From the IMG/VR virus record IMGVR_UViG_3300022693_001868, positions 1-21,286 of that record: DNA of 21,286 bases. One strand, written 5' to 3'. Position numbers and translations under genes: made by a program. The stretch comes from a virus. The notes under the pieces are model-generated. The model was not told the origin of the DNA. It did not search any database and saw nothing but the letters and a program-made list of their open reading frames with translations. Numbering within the stretch: position 1 is the first letter of the stretch; every line of letters begins with the position of its first letter. Positions 15,184-21,286 of this stretch are shown here, piece after piece.

Positions 15184-15218
15184 CCTGTTTATCGAATGCA
15201 GTTGGAATAATAAACAGG
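15184..15218. repeat. Inverted repeat upstream of rha (candidate operator)
   Basis: Perfect 9-bp arms CCTGTTTAT (15184-15192) and ATAAACAGG (15210-15218) separated by 17 bp, 26 bp upstream of the rha start codon. It could be a dimer binding site, possibly for Rha itself, or a 5'-leader hairpin. No clear -35/-10 pair was found with it. Confidence 0.45.
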
Positions 15219-15221
15219 CGT

Positions 15222-15250
15222 AAAAAAAGCCTTACATTTCTGTAAGGCTT
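15222..15250 (-). terminator. Intrinsic terminator upstream of rha
   Basis: Perfect 10-bp stem AAGCCTTACA/TGTAAGGCTT (15227-15236 and 15241-15250) with a TTTC loop (GAAA read on the minus strand), followed on the minus strand by TTTTTTTACG. It is the longest perfect stem among the terminators. It lies 53 nt after the DUF3168 gene stop and ends the upstream block before rha. Confidence 0.88.
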
Positions 15251-15303
15251 AATTCTTTCATCACTAAAATCCGTGATTTGTTCAATTTTCCATATTTAAC
15301 TCT

Positions 15304-15657
15304 CTACCGATCAAGCCACCAACTACCTGAAAATCCACGAGCAAAAAGCTTTGTATTTGACTCGTAGTGACCGATTCTCTGATCAATCAAACTATGCTCT
15401 TGGAGAACATTGCATACAGCAGCTCGAATATCTAAAGCCGTCTTTTGGTTAGGGCTATAGACCATCACCTGATACATCACATCATCCTCATTGGTGATGT
15501 TATCTAAAGAGGTATTTGGGGTTCCTGATAAGTCAGTCCAAACCAAATAAGGTAGTGGTGTCTTTTCAGGTGCCACATCTTCATAAATGCGTTCACCCAA
15601 CATTCCAAATACTTGGGCATCAGCCTTTAAAATTCGATAAATAGGTAATTGCTTCAT
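15304..15657 (-). CDS. Tail terminator / completion protein, DUF3168 family
   Basis: 117 residues with the DUF3168 layout: N-terminal helix LPIYRILKADAQVFGMLGERIYEDVAPEKTPLPYLVW, strand pair DDVMYQVMVYSP, helix ALDIRAAVCNVLQE and a final beta strand. Such proteins form the ring that caps the tail tube and joins it to the head. It overlaps the gp10-like gene as ATGA (15657-15654). A gap of 145 bp to the next start contains the terminator and the inverted repeat. Confidence 0.85.
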   Translation of the reverse strand: MKQLPIYRILKADAQVFGMLGERIYEDVAPEKTPLPYLVWTDLSGTPNTSLDNITNEDDVMYQVMVYSPNQKTALDIRAAVCNVLQEHSLIDQRIGHYESNTKLFARGFSGSWWLDR

Positions 15658-16133
15658 TCGATCTTGCCCTTTTTGATTGCGGATTCAATCGACTTCATAA
15701 ACGCCTTATTGAACTCGTTGGTGACCACTTCAATATTCTGAGCCAATGCAGGACGCATAAAAGGTGTAGGTGGAAATTTTGAAGTACCAAACTCGATGAA
15801 ACGCCAATACACAGTCATCCCACCGGGCAAAGCATTTAATTTTTCAAAATTTGATTTGGCATTTACAGCTGCACCACCCATTACACCGACTCGCATACGA
15901 ACGGTGTTTATATCGCGGCTTTTACCATTACGAATCAGCAAGTTTTCTTGAATGCTTTCTCGCGTATCAGGATCATCAATACGTGAAGCTCCAACCTTGG
16001 CAGCAAAGAGCACTAGTTGCATTGCTTTACGTGCAGCGGATCGAGCGCGGCGGTTAACAGCCTTGCCATCTGTCAAAGTTTGGAGTTTCTTAGAAAGCTC
16101 ATCCATGCCCTCAATCTTAAATTCTATCGGCAT
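15654..16133 (-). CDS. HK97 gp10-family head-tail joining / minor tail protein
   Basis: 159 residues matching the HK97 gp10-like family: IEGMDELSKKLQTL at the N-terminus, a basic helix (RRARSAARKAMQLVLFAAK) and the signature YWRFIEFGTSKFPPTPFMRPAL at about 110-130. It acts at the head-tail interface between adaptor and tail terminator. AGGA precedes the ATG at a good distance. It is translationally coupled to the DUF3168 gene. Confidence 0.9.
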   Translation of the reverse strand: MPIEFKIEGMDELSKKLQTLTDGKAVNRRARSAARKAMQLVLFAAKVGASRIDDPDTRESIQENLLIRNGKSRDINTVRMRVGVMGGAAVNAKSNFEKLNALPGGMTVYWRFIEFGTSKFPPTPFMRPALAQNIEVVTNEFNKAFMKSIESAIKKGKIE

Positions 16134-16146
16134 TTTAATTCCTAAT

Positions 16147-16172
16147 AAAAAGCCGCCTTTTGGCGGCTTTTT
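16147..16172. terminator. Symmetrical intrinsic terminator after the 66-aa gene
   Basis: Stem AGCCGCC/GGCGGCT (16151-16157 and 16162-16168) with a TTTT loop, flanked by AAAA and TTTT, so the stem extends to 11 bp and has U-tracts on both strands. It immediately follows the stop codon of the 66-aa gene (16173-16175). Confidence 0.88.
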
Positions 16173-16373
16173 CTAAATTAACTTTTGCAGAAAATCATTC
16201 AATTCATCCTGAGTATGAAACGAAATAGTTTTTAATTCCGAACCAAAATGTAAAACTAAATCAATAGGAACTTCTCTTGAAGTTCTCAAAGTTGACGTAT
16301 TCTCAATAAAAGTTATTAATTCAGTATTGAAATAGATTTCAGTACCATTATGAGACGTGAATTTTACAAACAT
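16173..16373 (-). CDS. Small AT-rich hypothetical protein, moron-like
   Basis: 66 residues beginning MFVKFTSHNGTEIYFNTELI, with alternating beta-like segments and a C-terminal helix (DELNDFLQKLI). No membrane segment, Cys pair or known family is seen. It separates the head-tail adaptor from the gp10-like gene, normally neighbours in HK97-type phages. It has AT-rich upstream DNA with a possible promoter (16405-16432) and its own terminator, the usual build of a moron. The ribosome site is weak. Function unknown. Confidence 0.65.
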   Translation of the reverse strand: MFVKFTSHNGTEIYFNTELITFIENTSTLRTSREVPIDLVLHFGSELKTISFHTQDELNDFLQKLI

Positions 16374-16404
16374 AATCTTTATTCTTCATAATTATTAAAA
16401 TCTA

Positions 16405-16432
16405 ATAATTACATAAATTTAGATAATTTCAA
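16405..16432 (-). promoter_or_regulatory. Possible sigma-70-like promoter for the 66-aa gene
   Basis: On the minus strand TTGAAA (16432-16427) is followed after 16 nt by AATTAT (16410-16405), within a very AT-rich spacer that contrasts with neighbouring genes. The match is only moderate and AT-rich DNA produces such pairs by chance. Confidence 0.3.
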
Positions 16433-16434
16433 CT

Positions 16435-16785
16435 CTATTTCTCTACACCGTGACTGAGCATCAAAGTGCAGTAGATTTTGCCATTTTCAGCATCGGGTAA
16501 AGGTTCACCCGTGATGCTATAAATTTTTCCATCGTAAACAACACGCATGGTTGTATCGATATCGGATCGCTTACGGATCTTACAGCGCGCAACAATTTCG
16601 GAATTATTGGCCTGAGCAACCAATGTGTCTTTGACTGAAAGCCATGTGACCTTCGCCCAAAGAGTTGCATGTGTGGACCATACTGGATCTAGGATGTTGC
16701 CATCGTCATCACGTGCGTCATCACGTGACGAAGTTTCCTTTTTAATGCGGATGCGGTGGCAGAGTTCGCCTGCAAGTAGACTCAT
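16435..16785 (-). CDS. Head-tail adaptor (SPP1 gp16 / HK97 gp9-like)
   Basis: 116 residues from the ATG at 16785, which overlaps the connector stop as ATGA and follows GGGTG at good spacing. An in-frame start at 16884 would overlap the connector gene by 100 nt and is less likely. The sequence begins MSLLAGELCHRIRI, then DPVWSTHATLWAKVTWLSVKD, and has a beta-rich second half (MRVVYDGKIYSITGEP), the layout of phage head-tail joining proteins (Phage_H_T_join). It sits between the gp6-like connector and the tail interface proteins and probably forms a ring below the portal. Confidence 0.82.
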   Translation of the reverse strand: MSLLAGELCHRIRIKKETSSRDDARDDDGNILDPVWSTHATLWAKVTWLSVKDTLVAQANNSEIVARCKIRKRSDIDTTMRVVYDGKIYSITGEPLPDAENGKIYCTLMLSHGVEK

Positions 16786-17108
16786 AAATTCACCCATCGG
16801 TGGCGCTTCCAAAGCCAATCTGTTGCTTGAGGCAAATTTGTTGAAATCGTACCTAGTACAACCGACTCTCTGTTTGCATACCAATGACCAATAAGCATGT
16901 GAGCACCTTGTATAATCGATTTACTCACATGCATACCATTGCCTACATCTTCAGGAATAACTTCACCAACTACGTAAAGTTTACGATTGGTACTTTGCTC
17001 AAAGGCTTCAAATGCAGCATCAATCAAACCTTCAATCAAATCATCTTCATCATCGTGATCAATACGAAGATTAAGCTTGACCTGTTCCTTCGTTAGAAAC
17101 TGCGGCAT
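16782..17108 (-). CDS. Head-tail connector, HK97 gp6-like
   Basis: 108 residues starting MPQFLTKEQVKLNLRIDHDDEDDLI, followed by an alpha-helical region (GLIDAAFEAFEQSTNRKLY) and PQATDWLWKRHRW near the end, the pattern of gp6-type connectors that form a ring under the portal. The ATG at 17108 has AAGGTG about seven bases upstream. In this sequence the gene is also in frame with the upstream broken head gene and its Met-Pro repeat, so a longer fused product of about 218 residues from 17438 is possible. I take 17108 as the natural start because the family usually begins at this motif. It overlaps the adaptor as ATGA. Confidence 0.82.
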   Translation of the reverse strand: MPQFLTKEQVKLNLRIDHDDEDDLIEGLIDAAFEAFEQSTNRKLYVVGEVIPEDVGNGMHVSKSIIQGAHMLIGHWYANRESVVLGTISTNLPQATDWLWKRHRWVNL

Positions 17109-17438
17109 TTTTAGCACCTTTTCCACGTTTTGGCTTTGTAACTTCTGGCTGCTCGGCATCGGCATCGGCATCGGCATCGGCATCGGCATCGGCATCGGCA
17201 TCGGCATCGGCATCGGCATCGGCATCGGCATCGGCATCGGCATCGGCATCGGCATCGGCATCGGCATCGGCATCGGCTCGGCAGATGATTCAACAAGAAT
17301 GGCTACTTGCAAATGATTAATCGCAATATCTGCAATTCGCTCTTCAACGTCATGAATACCTGGTTCAATCTCAATCACTTTATTGCCGTTTTCTACTGCA
17401 ATTTTAAATTGCTTATGTACTTCAATTACTGGTGGCAT
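17071..17438 (-). pseudogene. Small head-associated protein gene with a 1-nt frameshift at a hexamer repeat
   Basis: The ATG at 17438 follows a strong GGAGG site and opens MPPVIEVHKQFKIAVENGNK...VAILVESSAEP. The frame then enters the repeat as Met-Pro. One nucleotide away, the same DNA reads Ala-Asp repeats followed by EQPEVTKPKRGKGAKNAAVS and a stop at 17071, a Lys/Arg-rich ending that makes a natural C-terminus for this type of small phage protein. The 368-nt span is one base short of 123 codons, so a single base seems missing near 17275-17280. As it stands the N-terminal part is fused in frame to the gp6-like connector. Either a real mutation or a sequencing error in the repeat could explain it. 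Function of the family is not established here; a head decoration or joining role is inferred from position. Confidence 0.65.
17155..17274. repeat. Perfect hexanucleotide tandem repeat, 20 copies of GGCATC (GATGCC on the minus strand)
   Basis: 120 bp without a single mismatch. Depending on frame the minus strand gives Asp-Ala, Met-Pro or Cys-Arg dipeptides. Copy-number changes keep the frame because the unit is a multiple of three. The tract is purely tandem, without spacers, so it is not a CRISPR. Confidence 0.98.
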
Positions 17439-17453
17439 ATTCTTTCCTCCAAT

Positions 17454-17481
17454 AAAAATGACCCTCAATTTGAGGGCCATT
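17454..17481 (-). terminator. Intrinsic terminator after the major capsid gene
   Basis: Stem CCCTCA/TGAGGG (17462-17467 and 17471-17476), extended by AATG/CATT around one mismatch, then ATTTTTATTG on the minus strand. It lies 13 nt after the capsid stop and upstream of the small head gene's ribosome site. Confidence 0.82.
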
Positions 17482-17494
17482 TTTACTATTAGTA

Positions 17495-18694
17495 TTAAGC
17501 TTTAAGTGTTAAAACTTTCACAGCATTTGAGTCAGTCAATAAACCACCTACACGTTTAGTAGTGTAGAACTCAACATATGGTTTTGATGAGAATGGATCA
17601 CGTAATACACGAGTTCCCATACGATCCACCACTGAATATGCACGCTTAAAGTTACCAAACATCACAGCATTTGCATCTGCTGCAACGTCAGGCATATCTT
17701 CATTTTCCGCAATACCATAACCCAATAGGCTTGAAGGCTGGTCAGCTTGTAAACCAGGCTGCCATAGATAATTTCCTTGTGAATCTTTGAATTTACGAAC
17801 ATACATTTGAGTAAGTCCGTTCATCATAAATTTGGCACCATTACGGTAACCTTTACGCAATCCATAAATCAGATTAATTAAGTCATCAGAATCAAACGAA
17901 TCTGCACTACCTGAATTAAAGTTTTGTAATGTTCCAAAAGCACGATCTTTATCACCAGTTAGGGCCATGGCGTGTGCCATCAGACCTTTTGGTTTATTTG
18001 TGCCATCTCCTAACAAAAATGCTGAAGACTCTTGTTCGGCAAATTCGATAGCAACTTCACTTGATAACCACTGTTCAACATCAAAAAACATGTCGTCCAA
18101 TGCCTGCTGAGTCGATTTAGGTTTTGCATAAATCTCCCCCATAGTTGCAATAATTTCTTTCAGTTTTGGTGATTTAGTGTCAGGGCGTTCATCAGTTTCA
18201 CCAACCCAGCCTGAACCGGCACCACCGATATTTACGAGCTTTTTATAGCCCGATGCGCTGATAAGAATTGATCCGCATTCTTCGCGCATAACGTTATCTT
18301 TTCGCAGAATTTCCAGCAGTGACTGATCAAGTTCTTCTGGAGCGGCATAACCACCATCTTCATCAACCCCAACCTGCACAGCTTTTTGCTGAAGCTCAGC
18401 CAAACCATCTTCATTGCCTTTGCGTACAAACTTACCAAAGGCAGCTTTATATTCACTGACCTCTTTACCACCTACCGCTCCTGGGCGTTTGGCAGCTTTA
18501 AGTTCCTTTTCCAGTTCAGTTTTTAGGTTATCGAGTTCGCTCATTTTTTCGTTGAGCTTATCGACTTGTTCTGACAATTTGCCTTTTTCAGATTTAATAC
18601 CTTCTAGCTCTTTGTCATTTTTCTTTTTGAAATCTTCAAACGTACCCTTAAGGTCTGCTGCAACTTCTTCAATATCTTTCTTTTCAATACCCAT
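17495..18694 (-). CDS. Major capsid protein, HK97 fold
   Basis: 399 residues. The first 100 or so are a Lys/Glu-rich coiled coil (KNDKELEGIKSEKGKLSEQV, LKTELEKELKAAK), the delta domain that serves as a built-in scaffold and is removed by the prohead protease. The capsid domain follows with VDEDGGYAAPEELDQSLLE at about 109-127 and a typical ending (VVDRMGTRVLRDPFSSKPYVEFYTTKRVGG). It is two bases after the protease stop and ends before a terminator, which may reflect its high expression level. All hallmark regions of the phage_capsid family are present and the length is normal. Confidence 0.96.
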   Translation of the reverse strand: MGIEKKDIEEVAADLKGTFEDFKKKNDKELEGIKSEKGKLSEQVDKLNEKMSELDNLKTELEKELKAAKRPGAVGGKEVSEYKAAFGKFVRKGNEDGLAELQQKAVQVGVDEDGGYAAPEELDQSLLEILRKDNVMREECGSILISASGYKKLVNIGGAGSGWVGETDERPDTKSPKLKEIIATMGEIYAKPKSTQQALDDMFFDVEQWLSSEVAIEFAEQESSAFLLGDGTNKPKGLMAHAMALTGDKDRAFGTLQNFNSGSADSFDSDDLINLIYGLRKGYRNGAKFMMNGLTQMYVRKFKDSQGNYLWQPGLQADQPSSLLGYGIAENEDMPDVAADANAVMFGNFKRAYSVVDRMGTRVLRDPFSSKPYVEFYTTKRVGGLLTDSNAVKVLTLKA

Positions 18695-18696
18695 GA

Positions 18697-19362
18697 TTAC
18701 TCACCTACGAAAATGGATTTTAAGGATTTAAGTGGTTGTAGCGCATCTTCGTTGTCAGCCTCTCGCTGAGAATCAATTGCACTGTAGCCTTTAGACATAA
18801 ATGCCTTGGCTTGAGAACGTGAAAACCCTACATCTCGCAGAGCACGCTCAATTTTGGTTGGAGATGGTGTCTCACCCTTTTCAAGCAAAGATTTCACTTC
18901 AGAAATTCTTGCTTCATCATTTGCAGGCATGGTCACAAGTGACACTTCCCACAAATCAATTTCTTTCAATAAATAGACCCCTTTGGAAGAGTCATATTCC
19001 CAATCTTTTAAGATGTACCCGATTGATAGACCACCAAGGCTGCCTGCTTTGGCATGGGCATAAGCACGTTTTGCCAATGGGTCGTCATCAATAAGAAGAC
19101 GGCCTTTCACATATAAACCATGGTCGTCTTCTTTCATTTCCGTATATATGCCGATTGGTTCGGACATTTTGTGTTGCCAAAGCAATGAAGGAAGTCGGCC
19201 TTTTTCAGCCCAAAAAGAAAGGGACTTCTGAAAAGCCCCCTTTACTACTACATCTGAATAACTATCTTCGACACCAAATACTGAGCCATAGCCCTCAAAT
19301 TCTCCCGTATCTGTTAGAGATTTAATCTTTAACGGGATATCAAGACGCTGCTTTGTTTGCAT
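18697..19362 (-). CDS. HK97-family prohead protease
   Basis: 221 residues. Herpesvirus-assemblin-like serine protease that cuts the capsid delta domain during head maturation. The N-terminus EFEGYGSVFGVEDSYSDVVV is the usual family start. His64 in LWQHKMSEPIG and Ser113 in GGLSIGY are the expected catalytic residues, and EIDLWEVSLVTMPAN follows as the next conserved block. The start overlaps the portal gene by 23 nt with AGGGGAAAACG before the ATG. Order portal-protease-capsid is standard for this phage type. Confidence 0.95.
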   Translation of the reverse strand: MQTKQRLDIPLKIKSLTDTGEFEGYGSVFGVEDSYSDVVVKGAFQKSLSFWAEKGRLPSLLWQHKMSEPIGIYTEMKEDDHGLYVKGRLLIDDDPLAKRAYAHAKAGSLGGLSIGYILKDWEYDSSKGVYLLKEIDLWEVSLVTMPANDEARISEVKSLLEKGETPSPTKIERALRDVGFSRSQAKAFMSKGYSAIDSQREADNEDALQPLKSLKSIFVGE

Positions 19363-20566
19363 CGTTTTCCCCTTCTGGATCTGTTGTCATGTTCATTGGT
19401 GTTAGATAAATATCCCCACCTTCACGCGGGTTCATATCCTCAAGCTCACGGCAATCATTTGGGCTTAACCAGCCCCACTGAATACCTTTCCCATAGGATT
19501 CATAGCGAGTTTTTAGGTCGCCTCGAAGCAATGCGCCTGCATTAAATTTTGCATAGTGCGTTTTGCGATCCTTTTCATTGAGTAACCCAACCTTGATTCG
19601 TGACTCAATTCGAGTCATATAAGGAACTAATGAGTAATTCACAAAACTCATTCCCATATGCTCAATATTGTTTAAAGTCATTTTTTCCATGTTTGCGGCT
19701 AAATGTGGTGGAACACGGAACAGCCCGCAAATTTCTGTCGCCTGATATTGACGTGTTTCTAAAAACTGAGAGTCTTCAAGATTTAATGCAGTAGGTTTCC
19801 ACTTCAAACCTTGTTCTAAAATCATGGGTTTGTATGTATTCGCTAAACCTGTGTAGTTTTCCTCAAACTCATCCTTGAGCCGAGCAAATGCCACATCGGA
19901 AAGTTGCTCATCTGTTTCCAGAACACCAGAAGTTACAGCTCCATTTTTAAATAAATTTGCACCATGGTCCTCTGTATCCATCCCCAATCCAATACATTTG
20001 CGTGCATAAGTAATTGGATTCAAACCAAGCAATCCATCAAGTGTGAATAATCGAACGTGCCAAATTTCGTCTTGTGTCAAAGTCTTTGTGCCTTGACCTT
20101 TAAAATTTACACTGTATTCAACTGTCCAATCATCGTTAAGTTTTGGCGTGACACTCGCGGGATCAATCGGTAATAACTCAGCTACTTCACCCAATACATA
20201 AACTTTGTAGGCGTAAAAATTACCGCGCAAACATAAGCACACCATAAGCAGCTCCCAAAACTCTTGGGCTGTCATATAATCATTTGGTGCAACATATAAA
20301 AGATCATGCAATTTATGATTTTCTGCCGGTACCTTATCTCGACCTTTCTTTTTATAAAGTCTGCAAGGCAACATACCCATCGATTCAGATAAAACACGTA
20401 CACACGTAAAAACTGTAGATAATTGCATAGCAGTCAAAGGTGTTACTGACCGCCCACCAACAACGGCATTAGCCCCAAATATTTTTGATAAATCATCGGG
20501 ACTAGAAATTGGATTCGTCTTGATACTTAAACCAAACGCATCCAATAGTTTTGTTTTTAAACTCAT
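19340..20566 (-). CDS. Phage portal protein, HK97 family
   Basis: 408 residues. Forms the dodecameric ring through which DNA enters and leaves the head and to which the terminase and connectors bind. Family features include MQLSTVFTCVRVLSESMGMLPCRLYKK near residues 47-73, WHVRLFTLDGLLGLNPI near the middle, and FRVPPHLAANMEKMTLNNIEHMG around 287-309. It overlaps the terminase stop as TAATG (20568-20564) and the protease start by 23 nt, so the three are probably translated together. The length is typical of HK97 gp3 relatives. Confidence 0.96.
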   Translation of the reverse strand: MSLKTKLLDAFGLSIKTNPISSPDDLSKIFGANAVVGGRSVTPLTAMQLSTVFTCVRVLSESMGMLPCRLYKKKGRDKVPAENHKLHDLLYVAPNDYMTAQEFWELLMVCLCLRGNFYAYKVYVLGEVAELLPIDPASVTPKLNDDWTVEYSVNFKGQGTKTLTQDEIWHVRLFTLDGLLGLNPITYARKCIGLGMDTEDHGANLFKNGAVTSGVLETDEQLSDVAFARLKDEFEENYTGLANTYKPMILEQGLKWKPTALNLEDSQFLETRQYQATEICGLFRVPPHLAANMEKMTLNNIEHMGMSFVNYSLVPYMTRIESRIKVGLLNEKDRKTHYAKFNAGALLRGDLKTRYESYGKGIQWGWLSPNDCRELEDMNPREGGDIYLTPMNMTTDPEGENDANKAAS

Positions 20567-21286
20567 TACAGTTTCCTAATCCCATGTTTTTCCAAATGGC
20601 TTGAAAGCGTTGCTTTATCAGAGTGTTCAGGGTTCAAACTCATCAATGCCACGGCGTTAAACATTGCAATAACTGGATCAATTTTTCCTACACCTGAATC
20701 CTGCTTGGTAATACGCATACCATTACCGATCATCACGACCCGAGCATTACCTACACACCAAGTCATAAGCTGCTGACCCGCATGCCAGAGATTTCCCTCT
20801 GCCAATTTACGCTCAGAAGTCATGATGTATCCCATCAACTTATGACCTTGCGGGACTGCGACAAGAACCTCTTCAGGTATTCCAGCGCCAGTTAATCCAT
20901 CAATGAGACCTCCAAGACCTTGCGGATCTAGCCCAATTTTGTCGAGCTTGCCACTGTCATAAATTTGCTTTGCAATTAACGCCAACTGGTCAATGTCTTC
21001 ACCCACTTTATCGACAACAACAAGGCTTTCTTCTTGCTCAAAGTCTTTGTATTTAGGTATGTTCTCTTTACGGCGTTCTAAGGCAATTTTATTAGCCCAA
21101 GCACGACTCCAAAGCCACCAAATACGTGGATCTTTCTTCAATCGTCCTAAGGCTGCGAACCCAAGTAAGTCATCCAAGCCACCGCCATCAATCCCTAATG
21201 TGATCAACTCAGATTGTTCAATTAATTGCTCAAGTCCAAACACATGCTTTTGCTGAACCCAATACTCAGCACCCGCCCAACGGTTT
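20566..21286 (-). CDS. terL: Terminase large subunit, C-terminal (nuclease) part, cut by window edge
   Basis: About 240 residues are visible; the frame stays open to the right edge, reading NRWAGAEYWVQQKHVFGLEQL before the GTG at 21243, so the ATPase domain lies outside. The nuclease domain shows acidic motifs expected of an RNase H-like terminase: GIDGGGLDDLLGFA, IGLDPQGLGG, and KIDPVIAMFNAVALM near the end. It cuts concatemeric phage DNA and drives packaging through the portal. The stop overlaps the portal start as TAATG. Confidence 0.94.
   Translation of the reverse strand, partial: NRWAGAEYWVQQKHVFGLEQLIEQSELITLGIDGGGLDDLLGFAALGRLKKDPRIWWLWSRAWANKIALERRKENIPKYKDFEQEESLVVVDKVGEDIDQLALIAKQIYDSGKLDKIGLDPQGLGGLIDGLTGAGIPEEVLVAVPQGHKLMGYIMTSERKLAEGNLWHAGQQLMTWCVGNARVVMIGNGMRITKQDSGVGKIDPVIAMFNAVALMSLNPEHSDKATLSSHLEKHGIRKL

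Noticed and set aside
15232-15261. Nine-codon frame (MKELSLTEM) running into the terminator before rha
   Set aside because: Looks like a leader peptide, but it has no clear ribosome site and no amino-acid run or alternative hairpin, so chance is more likely.
16786-16884. Longer N-terminus for the head-tail adaptor
   Set aside because: It would be read entirely over the 3' end of the connector gene; the ATGA overlap start at 16785 fits the family length.
17155-17274. CRISPR-like array
   Set aside because: The 6-bp units are directly adjacent without spacers, so it is a simple tandem repeat.
17111-17296. Minus-strand frame with a Cys-Arg repeat
   Set aside because: The third frame of the same repeat, with nothing gene-like on either side.
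17077-17316. Plus-strand frame with a long Ile-Gly repeat
   Set aside because: It is the complement of the hexanucleotide tract; no ribosome site, and the flanking peptide shows no family resemblance.

Overview
The window reads as the late (structural plus lysis) half of a siphovirus prophage in a low-GC gammaproteobacterium, most likely Acinetobacter. The pointers are the AT-rich codon use, a UmuC with the long C-terminal extension typical of Acinetobacter copies, and the protein families and their order. This host call is inference; no sequence search was possible. No integrase, repressor, attachment site or tRNA is visible.

Almost everything lies on the minus strand, so the phage order runs from the right edge leftwards. 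The head module comprises TerL (cut by the window edge), HK97-type portal, prohead protease, major capsid protein, a small head gene broken at a hexanucleotide repeat, a gp6-like connector, a head-tail adaptor, an HK97 gp10-like protein and a DUF3168 tail terminator. The tail module comprises the tube protein, tail assembly chaperone G and its frameshifted G-T extension, a 1192-aa tape measure with an embedded lytic transglycosylase domain, a small membrane protein resembling the tape-measure C-terminus, gpM/gpL-like proteins, two small tail assembly proteins, a 907-aa J-like tip protein and a 338-aa presumed receptor-binding protein. The lysis cassette has four tightly overlapping genes: a coiled-coil membrane protein, a holin, a GH24-type endolysin, and a 34-aa lipoprotein that is easy to miss.

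The left end holds two plus-strand genes converging on the lysis cassette: the C-terminal part of umuC and a small unknown gene. A bidirectional terminator separates them from the phage operon.

Several cargo-like (moron) genes are inserted into the late operon and bracketed by intrinsic terminators: a Rha-family protein, a membrane-anchored HIRAN-domain protein with an exported partner, and an AT-rich 66-aa gene. Nine intrinsic terminators occur along the window, several overlapping stop codons, which implies antitermination or independent promoters.

Most notable observations: the overlapping 34-aa lipoprotein; an endolysin that seems to have lost two of its three catalytic residues by an in-frame deletion; a lambda-identical GGGAAAG frameshift site; a 20-copy GATGCC repeat next to an apparent 1-nt frameshift that fuses a head gene to the connector; and the free-standing relative of the tape-measure C-terminus.
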